Assembly (NCBI RefSeq): GCF_003105155.1
Contig: NZ_QETK01000007.1
Coordinates: 112,843-176,842 of the forward strand
Length of the DNA stretch: 64,000 nt
Direction of reading: 5' to 3'
Origin: Pseudomonas sp. SDI
GTDB taxonomy: Bacteria; Pseudomonadota; Gammaproteobacteria; Pseudomonadales; Pseudomonadaceae
How positions within the stretch are numbered: position 1 is the first letter of the stretch; the number at the start of each line of letters is the position of its first letter. A program made the translations under genes and the position numbers. The notes below the pieces were generated by a model, which was given only the letters and a program-made list of their open reading frames with translations, had not been told where the DNA came from and made no database searches. Positions 26,546-37,414 of this stretch are shown one piece after another.

Positions 26546-29068
26546 ATGATTTCATTACCGATCGACGCCGCACTGCCTGCCTTGCGTGAAGCGCTGTCGC
26601 GCCGGCACGAGGCCGTACTCGAAGCGCCGCCCGGCGCCGGCAAGACCACTCGCGTACCGTTGGCCTTGCTTGATGAGCCGTGGCTGGCCGGGCAACGCAT
26701 CCTGATGCTCGAACCGCGCCGGCTGGCGGCCCGTGCCGCCGCCGAGCGGCTGGCCAGCGAGTTGGGCGAGGCCGTAGGCGAGACAGTCGGTTACCGTATC
26801 CGCCTGGACAGCAAGGTCGGCCCGCGTACCCGCATCGAAGTGGTCACCGAAGGGATTCTCACCCGCCGCCTGCAGGACGACCCGGCGTTGGAAGGCGTGG
26901 GCCTGCTGATCTTCGACGAGTTCCACGAGCGCAGCCTGGACGCCGACCTGGCCCTGGCGCTGAGCCTCAATGGTCGCGAGCTGCTGCGCGATGTGCCGCT
27001 GAAGATCCTGTTGATGTCGGCCACGCTGGAAGGCGCGCGCCTGTCGGCACTGCTCGACGATGCACCCGTGGTCAGCAGCGAAGGGCGTATGTTCCCGGTG
27101 CAGATACGCTGGGGGCGACCGTTCCAGCCAGGCGAGTTCATCGAGCCACGGGTGGTCGACAGCGTGTTGCAGGCTCTGGCCGACGAAAGCGGCAGCCTGC
27201 TGGTGTTCCTGCCGGGGCAGGCGGAGATTCGCCGGGTGCATGGTGCCTTGCAGGACGCCCTCGGCCAGCGCACCGACCTCCTCCTGTGTCCGCTGCACGG
27301 CGAGCTCGACCTCGCCGCTCAGCGCGCCGCCATCGACACGCCGCCGGCCGGCCTGCGCAAGGTGGTGTTGGCCACCAACATTGCCGAGACCAGCCTGACC
27401 ATCAATGGCGTGCGCGTGGTGATCGACGCCGGGCTGGCGCGAGTGCCGCGCTTCGATCCGGGCAGCGGCATGACCCGCCTCGACACCCAGCGGATCTCCC
27501 GCGCCAGTGCCACCCAGCGTGCCGGCCGCGCCGGGCGACTGGAGCCGGGGGTGTGTTACCGGCTCTGGTCGGAGGCCCAGCACGATCAGCTGGCCGCTTA
27601 TGGCAGTGCGGAAATCCTCCAGGCCGACCTCGCCGGCCTGGCCCTGCAACTGAGCCGCTGGGGCGTGGCCCCGGCGCAACTGCGCTGGCTCGACCTGCCG
27701 CCGGCTGCCGCTTATGCCCAGGCCCAGGACTTGCTGGTGCGTCTCGGCGCGCTGCCGCCCGAGCAGTTGCTGAGCCTGACCCGCCACGGTCAGGCGATGG
27801 CCGAACTGCCGGCGCACCCGCGCATCGCCCACCTGCTGCTGCGCGGCCAGGATCTGGGCCTGAGCGCGATGGCTTGCGATGTTGCTGCCTTGCTCGGCGA
27901 GCGCGACATCCTGCGCGGCGGCGGTGCCGACCTGCATACCCGGCTGAGCCTGCTCAGCGGCGAAAGCCGTGGCGTGCGTGGCAGCCAGGGCGGCGTGCAG
28001 CGGGCCCGGCAGTTGTCGCGGCAGTACCGCGGCTACCTGCGTGGCCAACCCGCCAATGCGCTTAGCGACCCGGAGCATCCGCGCTGGCTCGGCGCCTTGC
28101 TGGCGCTGGCCTATCCCGACCGCGTCGCCCAGCAGCGGCGTGCCGGCGGCGCTGAGTACCGCCTGGCCAATGGCCGTGCGGCGCTGTTCGGTGAGGCCGA
28201 TGCCTTGATGAAACATCCATGGCTGGTAGTGGCCGACCTTGGCAGCCGTCAGGGCCAGCGCGAAGAGCGCATCTACCTGGCGGCCGAGTTCGACCCGACG
28301 TTGTTCGACGGCGTACTGGCCGAGCAGGTACGCAACGTCGATCAGTTGGAGTGGGACGAGCGCGAGAACGTGCTGCGCGCTGAGCGTCAGCGCAAGGTGG
28401 GCGAGCTGGTGTTGAGTCGCGAGTCGCTGACCGGCCTGGACGACGACGCGCGGGCCAAGGCCTTGCTGGAGCTGGTCCGGCGCAAAGGCCTGGAACTGCT
28501 CAGCTGGACCCCGGAACTGCGCCAGTGGCAGGCGCGGGTTGCCTTGCTAAGGGCGCTGGACCTGAGCGCGGGTGGCCAGAGCGAATGGCCGGACCTGAGC
28601 GACGCCGCGCTGCTGGCGAACTTGGCCGAATGGTTGCAGCCGTACCTGGGCAAGGTGACTCGGCTAAGCCATTTCGCTCAGCTCGACCTGTCGTCGATGC
28701 TGCGTAACCAGCTGCCGTGGCCGCTGCCGCAGCGTCTGGACGAGTGTGCGCCGACTCACCTGAGCGTGCCGTCGGGTTCGAACATTCGCCTGGATTACAG
28801 CGAGCACCCGCCGGTGCTGGCGGTGCGTCTGCAGGAGCTGTTCGGCCTGGCCGAAACCCCACGCATTGCCCAGGGTCGCCAGCAGGTATTGCTGCACCTG
28901 TTGTCACCGGCGCGCCGACCGGTGCAGGTGACGCAGGACCTGGCGAACTTCTGGCGCAGCACCTACAGCGAGGTGAAGAAGGACTTGAAGGGGCGCTACC
29001 CCAAGCACTACTGGCCGGATGATCCGCTGGTGGCCGAGGCCACCGCGCGGGCCAAACCGCGCAAGTAG
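26546..29068 (+). CDS. hrpB: ATP-dependent RNA helicase HrpB
   Basis: 840-residue DEAH-type helicase. Walker A APPGAGKTT at 27-35, DEFH (motif II) at 124-127, SAT in MSATLEGARL, and motif VI in QRAGRAGRLEPGVCYRLW. The HA2 domain and the HrpB-specific C-terminal domain follow, ending YPKHYWPDDPLVAEATARAKPRK. Length matches HrpB (E. coli about 810). Its RNA target is not known. Convergent with the EEP phosphatase gene (6 bp apart). Confidence 0.94.
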   Translation: MISLPIDAALPALREALSRRHEAVLEAPPGAGKTTRVPLALLDEPWLAGQRILMLEPRRLAARAAAERLASELGEAVGETVGYRIRLDSKVGPRTRIEVVTEGILTRRLQDDPALEGVGLLIFDEFHERSLDADLALALSLNGRELLRDVPLKILLMSATLEGARLSALLDDAPVVSSEGRMFPVQIRWGRPFQPGEFIEPRVVDSVLQALADESGSLLVFLPGQAEIRRVHGALQDALGQRTDLLLCPLHGELDLAAQRAAIDTPPAGLRKVVLATNIAETSLTINGVRVVIDAGLARVPRFDPGSGMTRLDTQRISRASATQRAGRAGRLEPGVCYRLWSEAQHDQLAAYGSAEILQADLAGLALQLSRWGVAPAQLRWLDLPPAAAYAQAQDLLVRLGALPPEQLLSLTRHGQAMAELPAHPRIAHLLLRGQDLGLSAMACDVAALLGERDILRGGGADLHTRLSLLSGESRGVRGSQGGVQRARQLSRQYRGYLRGQPANALSDPEHPRWLGALLALAYPDRVAQQRRAGGAEYRLANGRAALFGEADALMKHPWLVVADLGSRQGQREERIYLAAEFDPTLFDGVLAEQVRNVDQLEWDERENVLRAERQRKVGELVLSRESLTGLDDDARAKALLELVRRKGLELLSWTPELRQWQARVALLRALDLSAGGQSEWPDLSDAALLANLAEWLQPYLGKVTRLSHFAQLDLSSMLRNQLPWPLPQRLDECAPTHLSVPSGSNIRLDYSEHPPVLAVRLQELFGLAETPRIAQGRQQVLLHLLSPARRPVQVTQDLANFWRSTYSEVKKDLKGRYPKHYWPDDPLVAEATARAKPRK

Positions 29069-29074
29069 CGTTGT

Positions 29075-30178
29075 TTACTGCGCCGGCTCCAGCGTGGGCT
29101 CCGGCGGTTCCGGCAGCAGCAGGCGCGCCATCACCGGCAGGTGATCGGAGATTTCCAGGGTGTCCTGTTGCAGCACTTGAGCCTTGACCCGCTTCAGTTT
29201 CGGGCTGTGGAACAGGTAGTCGAGGGTGCGATCCGGGCCTTGCAGGCGCGTGTCGTTGGGGAAGTGGGTCAGCCAGTCGGCGCGCTCGGCACCGCTGGCT
29301 TCTGCGTTGCTTGGGATCATTGGGTATTTGTCCCAGAGCAGGTGCAGGTCGCTGTCCGGCGCGTAGTGCTGGCGCTGCTCCGGGCTGAGGCGGCGGTACT
29401 GGCCGAGCGGCAGCAGGTTGAAGTCGCCGCCGATCAGCCACGACGTACCCTGGCCTTCGAGCTTGTCGAGCAGGCGGACGACCCGTTCGAGCTGCTGGCG
29501 TTGCAGGTCGCTGCCCTGTTCATAGCGCGCCAGGCGGGTGTTGAGCACGGCCAGCTTGCTACCGTCGGTGAGCGGCAGGTAACTGGCCAGTATGGCGTGT
29601 TGCGGGTGCAGCAGGCGGCTGAGGACATGGCTGCTATTGCTTGGCAACGAGATGCGTCGGGCCTGTTCGATCGGGTAGCGGCTGAGGGTGGCCAGGGTCC
29701 GGCCGACGCTGCCGGCGATGTGCCTGTCGGGAACGAAATCGGCTTTCCATTCGTAGGTCTGGACGGCGCAGGGGTAGAGGTCGGCGAGGCGTTCGCGCAG
29801 CAGGGCGAGCTGGTCCTGGTAGTCGCTGGCCTTGGCGTTATTGTCCAGTTCTTGCAGCAGGACCAGGTCTGGCGCTTCGGCGCGGATTACCCGTGCCACT
29901 TCGTCGAGGTTGAAGGCCAGGTCTTGCGAGGTGGGGCGGGTGTCGCTGCCGGCGCCTTCGTCGTACCAGAACACGTAGCGTTTGCCGGCCAGGTACTGCA
30001 CGTTCCAGGTCATCACCTTCAGCGCCTGGCCGGGCACCAGCGGTTTGGCCGGGCCGGTGCAGGCCACCGGCAGCACCTCGCGCGGTTCGGCTTGCCAGCT
30101 CGACTGCCAGGCCAGCAGCCAGAGCAGGGCGACGATCAACAGCAGGGTCAGCAGGGCGTTGCGCAGGAATCGGGTCAT
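29075..30178 (-). CDS. Membrane-anchored endonuclease/exonuclease/phosphatase-family protein
   Basis: 367 residues. An N-terminal transmembrane anchor (about 7-25) is followed by an EEP domain in the periplasm: VMTWNVQYLAG, LVLLQELDNNAK (metal Glu), SWLIGGDFNLLP (Asp/Asn pair) and LEISDHLPVMARLLLP (catalytic Asp-His). The fold suits a phosphodiesterase/phosphomonoesterase acting on nucleic acid or lipid head groups; the substrate cannot be told. Start MTRFLRNALL chosen to place the membrane segment first. Confidence 0.87.
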   Translation of the reverse strand: MTRFLRNALLTLLLIVALLWLLAWQSSWQAEPREVLPVACTGPAKPLVPGQALKVMTWNVQYLAGKRYVFWYDEGAGSDTRPTSQDLAFNLDEVARVIRAEAPDLVLLQELDNNAKASDYQDQLALLRERLADLYPCAVQTYEWKADFVPDRHIAGSVGRTLATLSRYPIEQARRISLPSNSSHVLSRLLHPQHAILASYLPLTDGSKLAVLNTRLARYEQGSDLQRQQLERVVRLLDKLEGQGTSWLIGGDFNLLPLGQYRRLSPEQRQHYAPDSDLHLLWDKYPMIPSNAEASGAERADWLTHFPNDTRLQGPDRTLDYLFHSPKLKRVKAQVLQQDTLEISDHLPVMARLLLPEPPEPTLEPAQ

Positions 30179-30383
30179 GGGCTCGGCTTGTTCGCGTGTG
30201 ACGCCTGAGCATAACCGAGACCGTTGGTCTGCTCCTAGGTGGTTCACCTGAACGTCCGTGGGTACAGGATTTACCCAGCATCCAGCAGGCATTCAATCGC
30301 TTGCAGTGCAGTCACAAGCGCGCTGTCGAGATGATCTGAAGCATGACGCGGGTTAGCAGACCGGAGACGGAGGAACCCACCGA

Positions 30384-31055
30384 TCAGGACCCGGAACGCT
30401 CCACCGCTGGCTCGCTGATCAGCATGTACAGGCGGAACATCACCACGCTGCTGAACAACTGAAGGAGCCCGTTAGCGCTGTTCACCAGCACTTCCAGCAA
30501 CGGGTTACGCGGTTCCGGCAGCAGCATCAAACTCACGCCATCGATCAGCCACAGCGGCACCAGCACGCCCAGCATGCACACCAGAATCCGCCAGAAATTG
30601 CCGGTAGTCATCTGGAAGCTCTCACGCATCGCCGCGATCGGCGTCAGCCCGCGCAGGAACAGCAGGTACTCGGCAAACACCAGGTTGATCATCACCCAGA
30701 TGCCCGGAAGGATGAACAACGCCACACCGGCCATGATCAACAACGAACTGAGCATCACCAGCAGGGCAAAGCTCGGCCACATGCGCATGGCCACCGCCAG
30801 CAGGTTGCGCTTGAGCGGTTCGTGGCCATCGCTGCGGGCGTCGAGGTAGAGAATCAGCGCGCCGGTATACAGCGGGTAGAACAGCAGGCTGACCAGCATG
30901 CCGAAGGCCGGCGAGGCATCCTCGCCCAGCTGTGCATACAGCAGCTGCGAAGACAACGCTTCGAGGAACACCAGCGGCAGGCACAGCTTGGCGATGCTGA
31001 GCAGGTGGCGGCGGAAGAAGTACAGGGAGTCTCGCAGAACGCTAAGCGGATTCAT
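30384..31055 (-). CDS. YciC-like inner-membrane protein (UPF0259)
   Basis: 223 residues with about six transmembrane helices (LCLPLVFLEALSSQLL, GMLVSLLFYPLYTGALILYL, SFALLVMLSSLLIMAGVALFILPGIWVMINLVFAEYLLFL and others). The ALFILPGIWV and PIAAMRESFQMTTGNFWR segments are YciC-family hallmarks. Function is unknown; E. coli yciC is an envelope-associated gene of uncertain role. The spacer to the EEP gene (30179-30383) holds no gene that I can see. Confidence 0.8.
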   Translation of the reverse strand: MNPLSVLRDSLYFFRRHLLSIAKLCLPLVFLEALSSQLLYAQLGEDASPAFGMLVSLLFYPLYTGALILYLDARSDGHEPLKRNLLAVAMRMWPSFALLVMLSSLLIMAGVALFILPGIWVMINLVFAEYLLFLRGLTPIAAMRESFQMTTGNFWRILVCMLGVLVPLWLIDGVSLMLLPEPRNPLLEVLVNSANGLLQLFSSVVMFRLYMLISEPAVERSGS

Positions 31056-31208
31056 CGGTCGATATCGCAGTGGAAAAAGCAGGCCGTCACTTTAGCCCAG
31101 CACCCCAACCTGAACAAAGTTTCATGCGGAACAAGCATTGAATCGTCGATGCGGGTTCCCCATCTTCAGTACACCCGAATTCTTTTCGGCAATCCCACGA
31201 GGTCGCCC

Positions 31209-31967
31209 ATGAACCACGAAGAACAATCCTTGATCGATGGGCTGTTTGCCCGTCTCAAACACGCCGAAACCGAAGGCGCGCCACGCGATGCCCAAGCTGA
31301 GCAGGTGATCGTCGAACACCTGCGCCAGCAAGGCGCGGCACCGTACTACATGGCGCAGGCGATCCTGGTGCAGGAAGCCGCGATCAAGCAATTGAATGAA
31401 CAGAACAAACAGTTGCAGGCCGAACTGGAGCGGGCCAAGGCGCAGGCCGCCGCCAGCGCGCCACAGAGCAGTGGCGGCTTTCTGTCGAGCATCTTCGGCA
31501 GCGGCACCCGCCCGCCAGAGCCACAAAGCCAGGGCTTCGCCCGCCCGGCCTCGGCGCCCGCCGCAAGCAGCGTCGGCGGTTGGCGTGAGCCGGCCGGCAA
31601 TGGCTTCGGCAACCCGGCCGCCGCGCCGCAGCAAGGCTTCAATGCCGCACCGGCTGCCGCGCCGGCCCGTGGCGCTGGCAGCAGCTTCCTCGGTGGCGCC
31701 CTGCAAACCGCCGCCGGCGTAGCCGGTGGGGTGATGCTGGCGCAAGGCATCAGCAGCCTGTTCAACCACCACGCGCAGCCGCAAGAGGTGGTCGAGGTGA
31801 TCAAGGAAGAGCCAGCGCCCGCCAGCGACACCGGCGGCTGGGGCAGCAACGACGAGCAGCGCCTGAGCGCCGACACCGGCGGCTACGGCAACGACCAGGG
31901 CGGTTTCGCCAACACCGACTATAGCGACGACGGCGGCTTCTTCTCCGACGACGATTCCTACGTCTGA
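31209..31967 (+). CDS. DUF2076 family protein
   Basis: 252 residues. The N-terminal DUF2076 part (EEQSLIDGLFARLKHAETEGAPRDAQAEQVIVEHLRQQGAAPYYMAQAILVQEAAIKQLNEQ) contains a coiled coil up to about residue 78. A Gly/Ala/Pro-rich linker, a Gly-rich hydrophobic stretch (about 160-180) and an Asp-rich acidic C-terminus (YSDDGGFFSDDDSYV) follow. No catalytic residues. Homologues are annotated as periplasmic ligand-binding sensors, but no signal peptide is seen, so that label is doubtful. Confidence 0.8.
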   Translation: MNHEEQSLIDGLFARLKHAETEGAPRDAQAEQVIVEHLRQQGAAPYYMAQAILVQEAAIKQLNEQNKQLQAELERAKAQAAASAPQSSGGFLSSIFGSGTRPPEPQSQGFARPASAPAASSVGGWREPAGNGFGNPAAAPQQGFNAAPAAAPARGAGSSFLGGALQTAAGVAGGVMLAQGISSLFNHHAQPQEVVEVIKEEPAPASDTGGWGSNDEQRLSADTGGYGNDQGGFANTDYSDDGGFFSDDDSYV

Positions 31968-32074
31968 CCCCGCGATCCGCCCGCGTGCATACCCGCGCGG
32001 GCCTCGGGCTGGCATACTGTTCGCCGAACCGGCGCGGACAGCGTGGCCGGCCCTGGGTGTCATGAGGAAGTGCG

Positions 32075-32554
32075 GTGAAGAAGATTGCGGTGTTCGCCGA
32101 TGTGCAGAACCTCTACTACACCGTGCGCCAGGCGTATGGCTGCCATTTCAACTACGCGGCGTTCTGGGCCGATATCAGCCAGCACGGGCAGATCGTCGAA
32201 GCGGTTGCCTATGCCATCGACCGTGGCGACAGCAAGCAACAGCAGTTTCAGCAGATCCTGCGTAACCTGGGCTTCACGGTCAAACTCAAACCCTATATCC
32301 AGCGCAGCGACGGCTCGGCCAAAGGCGACTGGGACGTCGGCATCACCCTGGATGTGATCGACGCCGCGCCGCGGGTCGACGAGGTGGTGCTGGCCTCCGG
32401 CGATGGTGATTTCGACCTGTTGCTCGAGCGCGTCATCAGCCGCCACGGTATCCCCGCCGTGGCGTACGGCGTCCCCGGCCTGACGGCCAATTCCCTGATT
32501 CGCGCGGCCAGCCGCTACGTGCCCATCGAAGGCGCGTTGCTGCTCAAGCACTGA
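32075..32554 (+). CDS. NYN-domain (LabA/DUF88-type) nuclease-like protein
   Basis: 159 residues, GTG start (GTG AAG AAG) preceded by AGGAAG. PIN-like NYN domain with the family Asp residues: KKIAVFADVQNLYYTV, DWDVGITLDVIDAA and VVLASGDGDFDLLLERV. NYN/LabA proteins are predicted or shown RNases; here a single-domain form. It is followed 20 bp later by a DnaQ-like exonuclease, forming a two-nuclease unit. Confidence 0.85.
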   Translation: MKKIAVFADVQNLYYTVRQAYGCHFNYAAFWADISQHGQIVEAVAYAIDRGDSKQQQFQQILRNLGFTVKLKPYIQRSDGSAKGDWDVGITLDVIDAAPRVDEVVLASGDGDFDLLLERVISRHGIPAVAYGVPGLTANSLIRAASRYVPIEGALLLKH

Positions 32555-32574
32555 GTGTATCCCCGAGGTTTTTT

Positions 32575-33180
32575 GTGGAACGTATTGCAGTCATCGACTT
32601 TGAAACCACCGGCATTTCCCCTGGCCGCCAGTGCCGGGCCACGGAAGTGGCGGTGGTGATGCTCGAACGCGGGCGCATCGTCGAACGCTACCAGAGCCTG
32701 ATGAACGCGGGCCTGCCGGTACCGGCCTTCGTCGCCGGGCTCACTGGCATCACCACGGCGATGCTGCGTAGCGCACCGCCGATCGAGCGGGTGATGAACG
32801 AGGTGGCCGAGTTTGTCGGCAGCACGCCGCTGCTGGCGCACAATGCCTCGTTCGACCAGAAGTTCTGGGATTACGAGCTGGCGCAGATCGGCCGTAGCCG
32901 CAGCCAGTCGTTCGCCTGTTCGATGCTGCTGGCGCGACGCCTGCTGCCCGGCGCGCCGAACCACAAGCTTGGCACCCTGACCCGCTGGGCCGGCCTGCCG
33001 GACACCGGCACCGCGCACCGGGCCATGGCCGATGCCGAGATGGCCGCCAACCTGGCCCAGCACCTGGCCGGCCAGCTGCGCCAGCAGCACGGCCTGAGCG
33101 AGGTGTCGCACCAGCTGTTCTGCAGCTTGCAGAAGGTCCCGGCGGCGAAGCTCGCCGAAACCCTCCTGCGCTACCGCTAG
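32575..33180 (+). CDS. DnaQ-family 3'-5' exonuclease
   Basis: 201 residues, GTG start with a CCGAGG ribosome-binding site. DEDDh exonuclease motifs: AVIDFETTG (ExoI; Asp and Glu), LAHNASFDQKFW (ExoII Asp) and HRAMADAEMAANL (ExoIII His and Asp). It lacks polymerase or other domains, so it may act in DNA or RNA trimming. Its TAG stop shares a CTAG with the stop of the convergent Lrp gene. Confidence 0.88.
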   Translation: MERIAVIDFETTGISPGRQCRATEVAVVMLERGRIVERYQSLMNAGLPVPAFVAGLTGITTAMLRSAPPIERVMNEVAEFVGSTPLLAHNASFDQKFWDYELAQIGRSRSQSFACSMLLARRLLPGAPNHKLGTLTRWAGLPDTGTAHRAMADAEMAANLAQHLAGQLRQQHGLSEVSHQLFCSLQKVPAAKLAETLLRYR

Positions 33181-33635
33181 GGCTTCTTGCCGTTGCCGTT
33201 CAGGTGATCGAGCGGCACCCGCCGCTCGACCGCGCTGGAGAGAATGATCGAGGTCTTGCTGAAGCCGAATTGGGCGACGCGGTTGATCAGGTCTTCCAGC
33301 TCCGGCATCGAGCCAACGGCGGCCTGCATGATCACACAGGGGTCGCCGGTAACCCGGTGGCATTCGGTGAGTTGCGGAATCTGCGTGAGTTCTTCGTAGG
33401 CCTGCTGATTGCCGTGGCTGGTCAGGCGCAGTTCAATCACGCACTGGATTGGCAGGCCGATCTTGCTCATGTCGACCTTGGCCTGGTAGCCGGTGATCAC
33501 CCCGCTGGCCTCAAGCTTCGCGACTCGCTCGGCAACCGCCGGCGCAGACAGGTTGACCTTGCGCGCCAGCTGGGCGAAGGAGGCGCGGCCGTTGTCCAGC
33601 AGGGCAGCGAGGAGTATGCGATCGTACTTGTCCAT
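33177..33635 (-). CDS. Lrp/AsnC-family transcriptional regulator (second)
   Basis: 152 residues. Winged-helix region MDKYDRILLAALLDNGRASFAQLARKVNLSAPAVAERVAKLEASGVI and RAM domain (GDPCVIMQAAVGSMPELEDLINRVAQFG). It is divergent from an EamA exporter gene whose start lies 152 bp away, so control of that exporter, as is common for Lrp-type regulators of amino-acid exporters, is inferred. The protein is distinct from the regulator at 23.4-23.9 kb. Confidence 0.88.
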   Translation of the reverse strand: MDKYDRILLAALLDNGRASFAQLARKVNLSAPAVAERVAKLEASGVITGYQAKVDMSKIGLPIQCVIELRLTSHGNQQAYEELTQIPQLTECHRVTGDPCVIMQAAVGSMPELEDLINRVAQFGFSKTSIILSSAVERRVPLDHLNGNGKKP

Positions 33636-33787
33636 GGAGACCTGTTCAGTGGTTTCGAAAAAGTGGCATATGCGCAAAATATCCTTTTTTTCGAAAGCCG
33701 GGGCTGCGGATAAAAAGGTTTTGCCGCTTATGTTTGCGCTGACGCCTTTCTAAACTAATGCTCCAAAGACACGAATTCGAGCCCCCC

Positions 33788-34723
33788 ATGCCTGCCTCCC
33801 GTCGCTTTCCCTTGTTGCTGATCGGCGCGTTCCTCGCCCTGTACCTGGTGTGGGGCTCGACCTACCTGGTAATCCGCATCGGCGTCGAGTCGTGGCCGCC
33901 GCTGTTGATGGCCGGGGTGCGCTTCCTGATTGCCGGTAGTTTGCTCTATGGCTTCCTGCGCTGGCGCGGGGTGCCGGCGCCGAGCTGGCCGCAATGGCGT
34001 GCTGCCGGCATCATCGGCATTCTGCTGCTCAGTTGCGGAAACGGCGGGGTAACGGTGGCCGAGCACGCCGGGGTCGCCTCGGGCGTGGCCGCCCTGGCGG
34101 TGGCCACGGTGCCGTTGTTTACCCTGCTCTTCGGACTGTTCTTCGGCCAGCGCACTACCCGCCTGGAGTGGGCCGGGATCGTCATGGGCCTGGCCGGTAT
34201 CGGTTTACTCAACCTTGGTTCGAACTTGCAGGCCAGCCCGCTGGGGGCGGCGTTGATCCTGTTCGCGGCGGCCTCCTGGGCCTTCGGTTCGGTGTGGAGC
34301 AAAAGCCTGCCGCTGCCACAGGGGCCGATGGCCAGCGCTGCGCAAATGCTGGTGGGCGGTGCGGTGTTGCTGCTGGGCAGCGCGCTGAGCGGCGAGCGCA
34401 TGACCCAGATGCCGACGGCGGCGGGCTGGGGCGCGCTGGCCTATCTGGTGTTCTTCGGCTCGATCCTTGCGTTCAGTGCCTATATCTACCTGCTCAAGCA
34501 TGTGCGGCCGGCCGCCGCCACCAGCTATGCCTACGTCAACCCGGCGGTGGCGGTGATGCTCGGGATTGTCTTTGCCGGCGAGCAGATCGGCGCCGAAGAG
34601 TGCCTGGCGATGGCGGTGATCATCGGTGCGGTCGTGCTCATCGGTATTCCGCAGTGGCGCAAGCCGCCGTTGCCGGTGGTGGCCCCGGCTGCGCCGCGTG
34701 TGCAGGGGGAAATGTCCAAGTAG
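33788..34723 (+). CDS. EamA/DMT-family exporter (YedA-like)
   Basis: 311 residues with ten transmembrane helices in two EamA repeats (about 10-140 and 155-295). LYLVWGSTYLVIRIGVESWPPLLMAGVRFLIAG is the typical YedA start. DMT exporters move amino acids or metabolites outward; the substrate here is unknown. It is divergent from the Lrp-type gene, a common pairing for inducible exporters. Confidence 0.86.
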   Translation: MPASRRFPLLLIGAFLALYLVWGSTYLVIRIGVESWPPLLMAGVRFLIAGSLLYGFLRWRGVPAPSWPQWRAAGIIGILLLSCGNGGVTVAEHAGVASGVAALAVATVPLFTLLFGLFFGQRTTRLEWAGIVMGLAGIGLLNLGSNLQASPLGAALILFAAASWAFGSVWSKSLPLPQGPMASAAQMLVGGAVLLLGSALSGERMTQMPTAAGWGALAYLVFFGSILAFSAYIYLLKHVRPAAATSYAYVNPAVAVMLGIVFAGEQIGAEECLAMAVIIGAVVLIGIPQWRKPPLPVVAPAAPRVQGEMSK

Positions 34724-34798
34724 GGCGTTCAGGCGCGGTGAAGCGTGGCCGAAACAGGTAAACTCTCGCCATTGCTGAATTCCCCTGATGGTATTGCC

Positions 34799-36130
<1,332 letters not shown>

Positions 36131-36136
36131 GGCTTC

Positions 36137-36155
36137 GGGGCCGCTTTGCGGCCCC
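36137..36155. terminator. GC-rich hairpin between convergent rhlE and flavoprotein genes
   Basis: GGGGCCGC-ttt-GCGGCCCC stem of 8 bp. It lacks a T-run, so it may be a weak bidirectional terminator or RNA-stabilising stem between the two convergent genes. Confidence 0.45.
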
Positions 36156-36178
36156 TCGCGGGGCTAACTCGCCTGGGT

Positions 36179-37414
36179 TCAGCCCTTAAGCCAAGCCAAC
36201 ACCCCAAGCCCGGCCTTGCGCCCGCTGGCGAAGCACGCCGTCAGCAGGTAGCCGCCCGTTGGCGCTTCCCAGTCGAGCATCTCCCCGGCACAGAATACCC
36301 CCGGCACGTGCGTCAGCATCAGGCGTTCATCCAGCGCCTCGAAGCGAACCCCGCCGGCACTGCTGATTGCTTCATCCAGCGGCCGTGCGCGGACCAGCTC
36401 GATCGGCAACGCCTTGATCGCCGCCGCCAACTGCCGCGGATCGGCGAATAGCGCCGGGCTGGTCAGCTCGCGCAACAGCGCCGCCTTCACCCCATCCAGG
36501 CCCAACTGCCCGTGCAGATGCTTGGCCATCGAGCGCGATCCACGCGGTTTAGCCAGCAGCGCGGCAATCTTGTCCACAGGCTTGTTCGGCAGCAGGTCCA
36601 GCAACAACGTCGCCCGCCCCTCACGGTTGATCGCTTCACGAACCTGCGCCGACCAGGCATACACCAGGCTGCCTTCGACACCGCCCGTGGTCAGGACACA
36701 CTCACCCAGCCGGGGCGCCAGCCCCGGCAGGCTCAAGGCAATGTTCTTCAACGGCGCGCCAGCGAACTTGCGCTTGAGCAGGTCGCTCCAGCCTGCCACG
36801 TCGAAACCACAATTGGCCGGCTGCAACGGCGCGATATCCACCCCCTGCGCGGTCAGCCACGGCAGCCAGGCAGCGTCGGAACCGAGCCGGGCCCAGCTGC
36901 CGCCGCCCAGTGCCAACACCACGGCATCGGCCTGCAACGCCAGCTCGCCCTGTGGATAACCGATTCGCACGCTGCCGTCGGTATTCCAGCCCAGCCAGCG
37001 GTGCCGGGTGTGGATAACGACCCCGGCATCGCGCAGACGCTTGAGCCAGGCACGCAGCAGCGGTGCGGCTTTCATGTCGCGGGGGAACACCCGGCCCGAA
37101 GTGCCGACGAAGGTTTCTATCCCCAGGCCGTGAATCCACTGGCGCAACGCATCGGCATCGAACCCGTCGAGCAGCGTCGCGACATCGTCGGCCCGCGGTG
37201 CATAACGTGAGATGAATGCCGGGTAGGCCTCGGAGTGGGTGATATTCATCCCGCCCACCCCGGCCAGCAGGAACTTGCGCCCCACCGACGGCATGGCGTC
37301 GTACAGATCCACCGCCACCCCGGCCTGGCTGAGTACTTCGGCGGCCATCAGGCCAGCCGGGCCCCCTCCAATAATGGCTACGTGATGGCGGTCAGTCGGA
37401 CGGGTATCGGTCAT
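36179..37414 (-). CDS. BaiN/HI0933-like FAD flavoprotein
   Basis: 411 residues. Rossmann FAD motif VAIIGGGPAGLMAAEVLSQAG near residue 11-31 and the HI0933-type FLLAGVGGMNITHSE and VFCAGEMLDWEAPTGGYLLTACFASG segments. TIGR03862-type family; BaiN homologues reduce double bonds in bile acids, but the role in Pseudomonas is unknown. Start MTDTRPTDRHHVAII fits the family; an upstream extension of 41 codons is rejected. Confidence 0.85.
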   Translation of the reverse strand: MTDTRPTDRHHVAIIGGGPAGLMAAEVLSQAGVAVDLYDAMPSVGRKFLLAGVGGMNITHSEAYPAFISRYAPRADDVATLLDGFDADALRQWIHGLGIETFVGTSGRVFPRDMKAAPLLRAWLKRLRDAGVVIHTRHRWLGWNTDGSVRIGYPQGELALQADAVVLALGGGSWARLGSDAAWLPWLTAQGVDIAPLQPANCGFDVAGWSDLLKRKFAGAPLKNIALSLPGLAPRLGECVLTTGGVEGSLVYAWSAQVREAINREGRATLLLDLLPNKPVDKIAALLAKPRGSRSMAKHLHGQLGLDGVKAALLRELTSPALFADPRQLAAAIKALPIELVRARPLDEAISSAGGVRFEALDERLMLTHVPGVFCAGEMLDWEAPTGGYLLTACFASGRKAGLGVLAWLKG

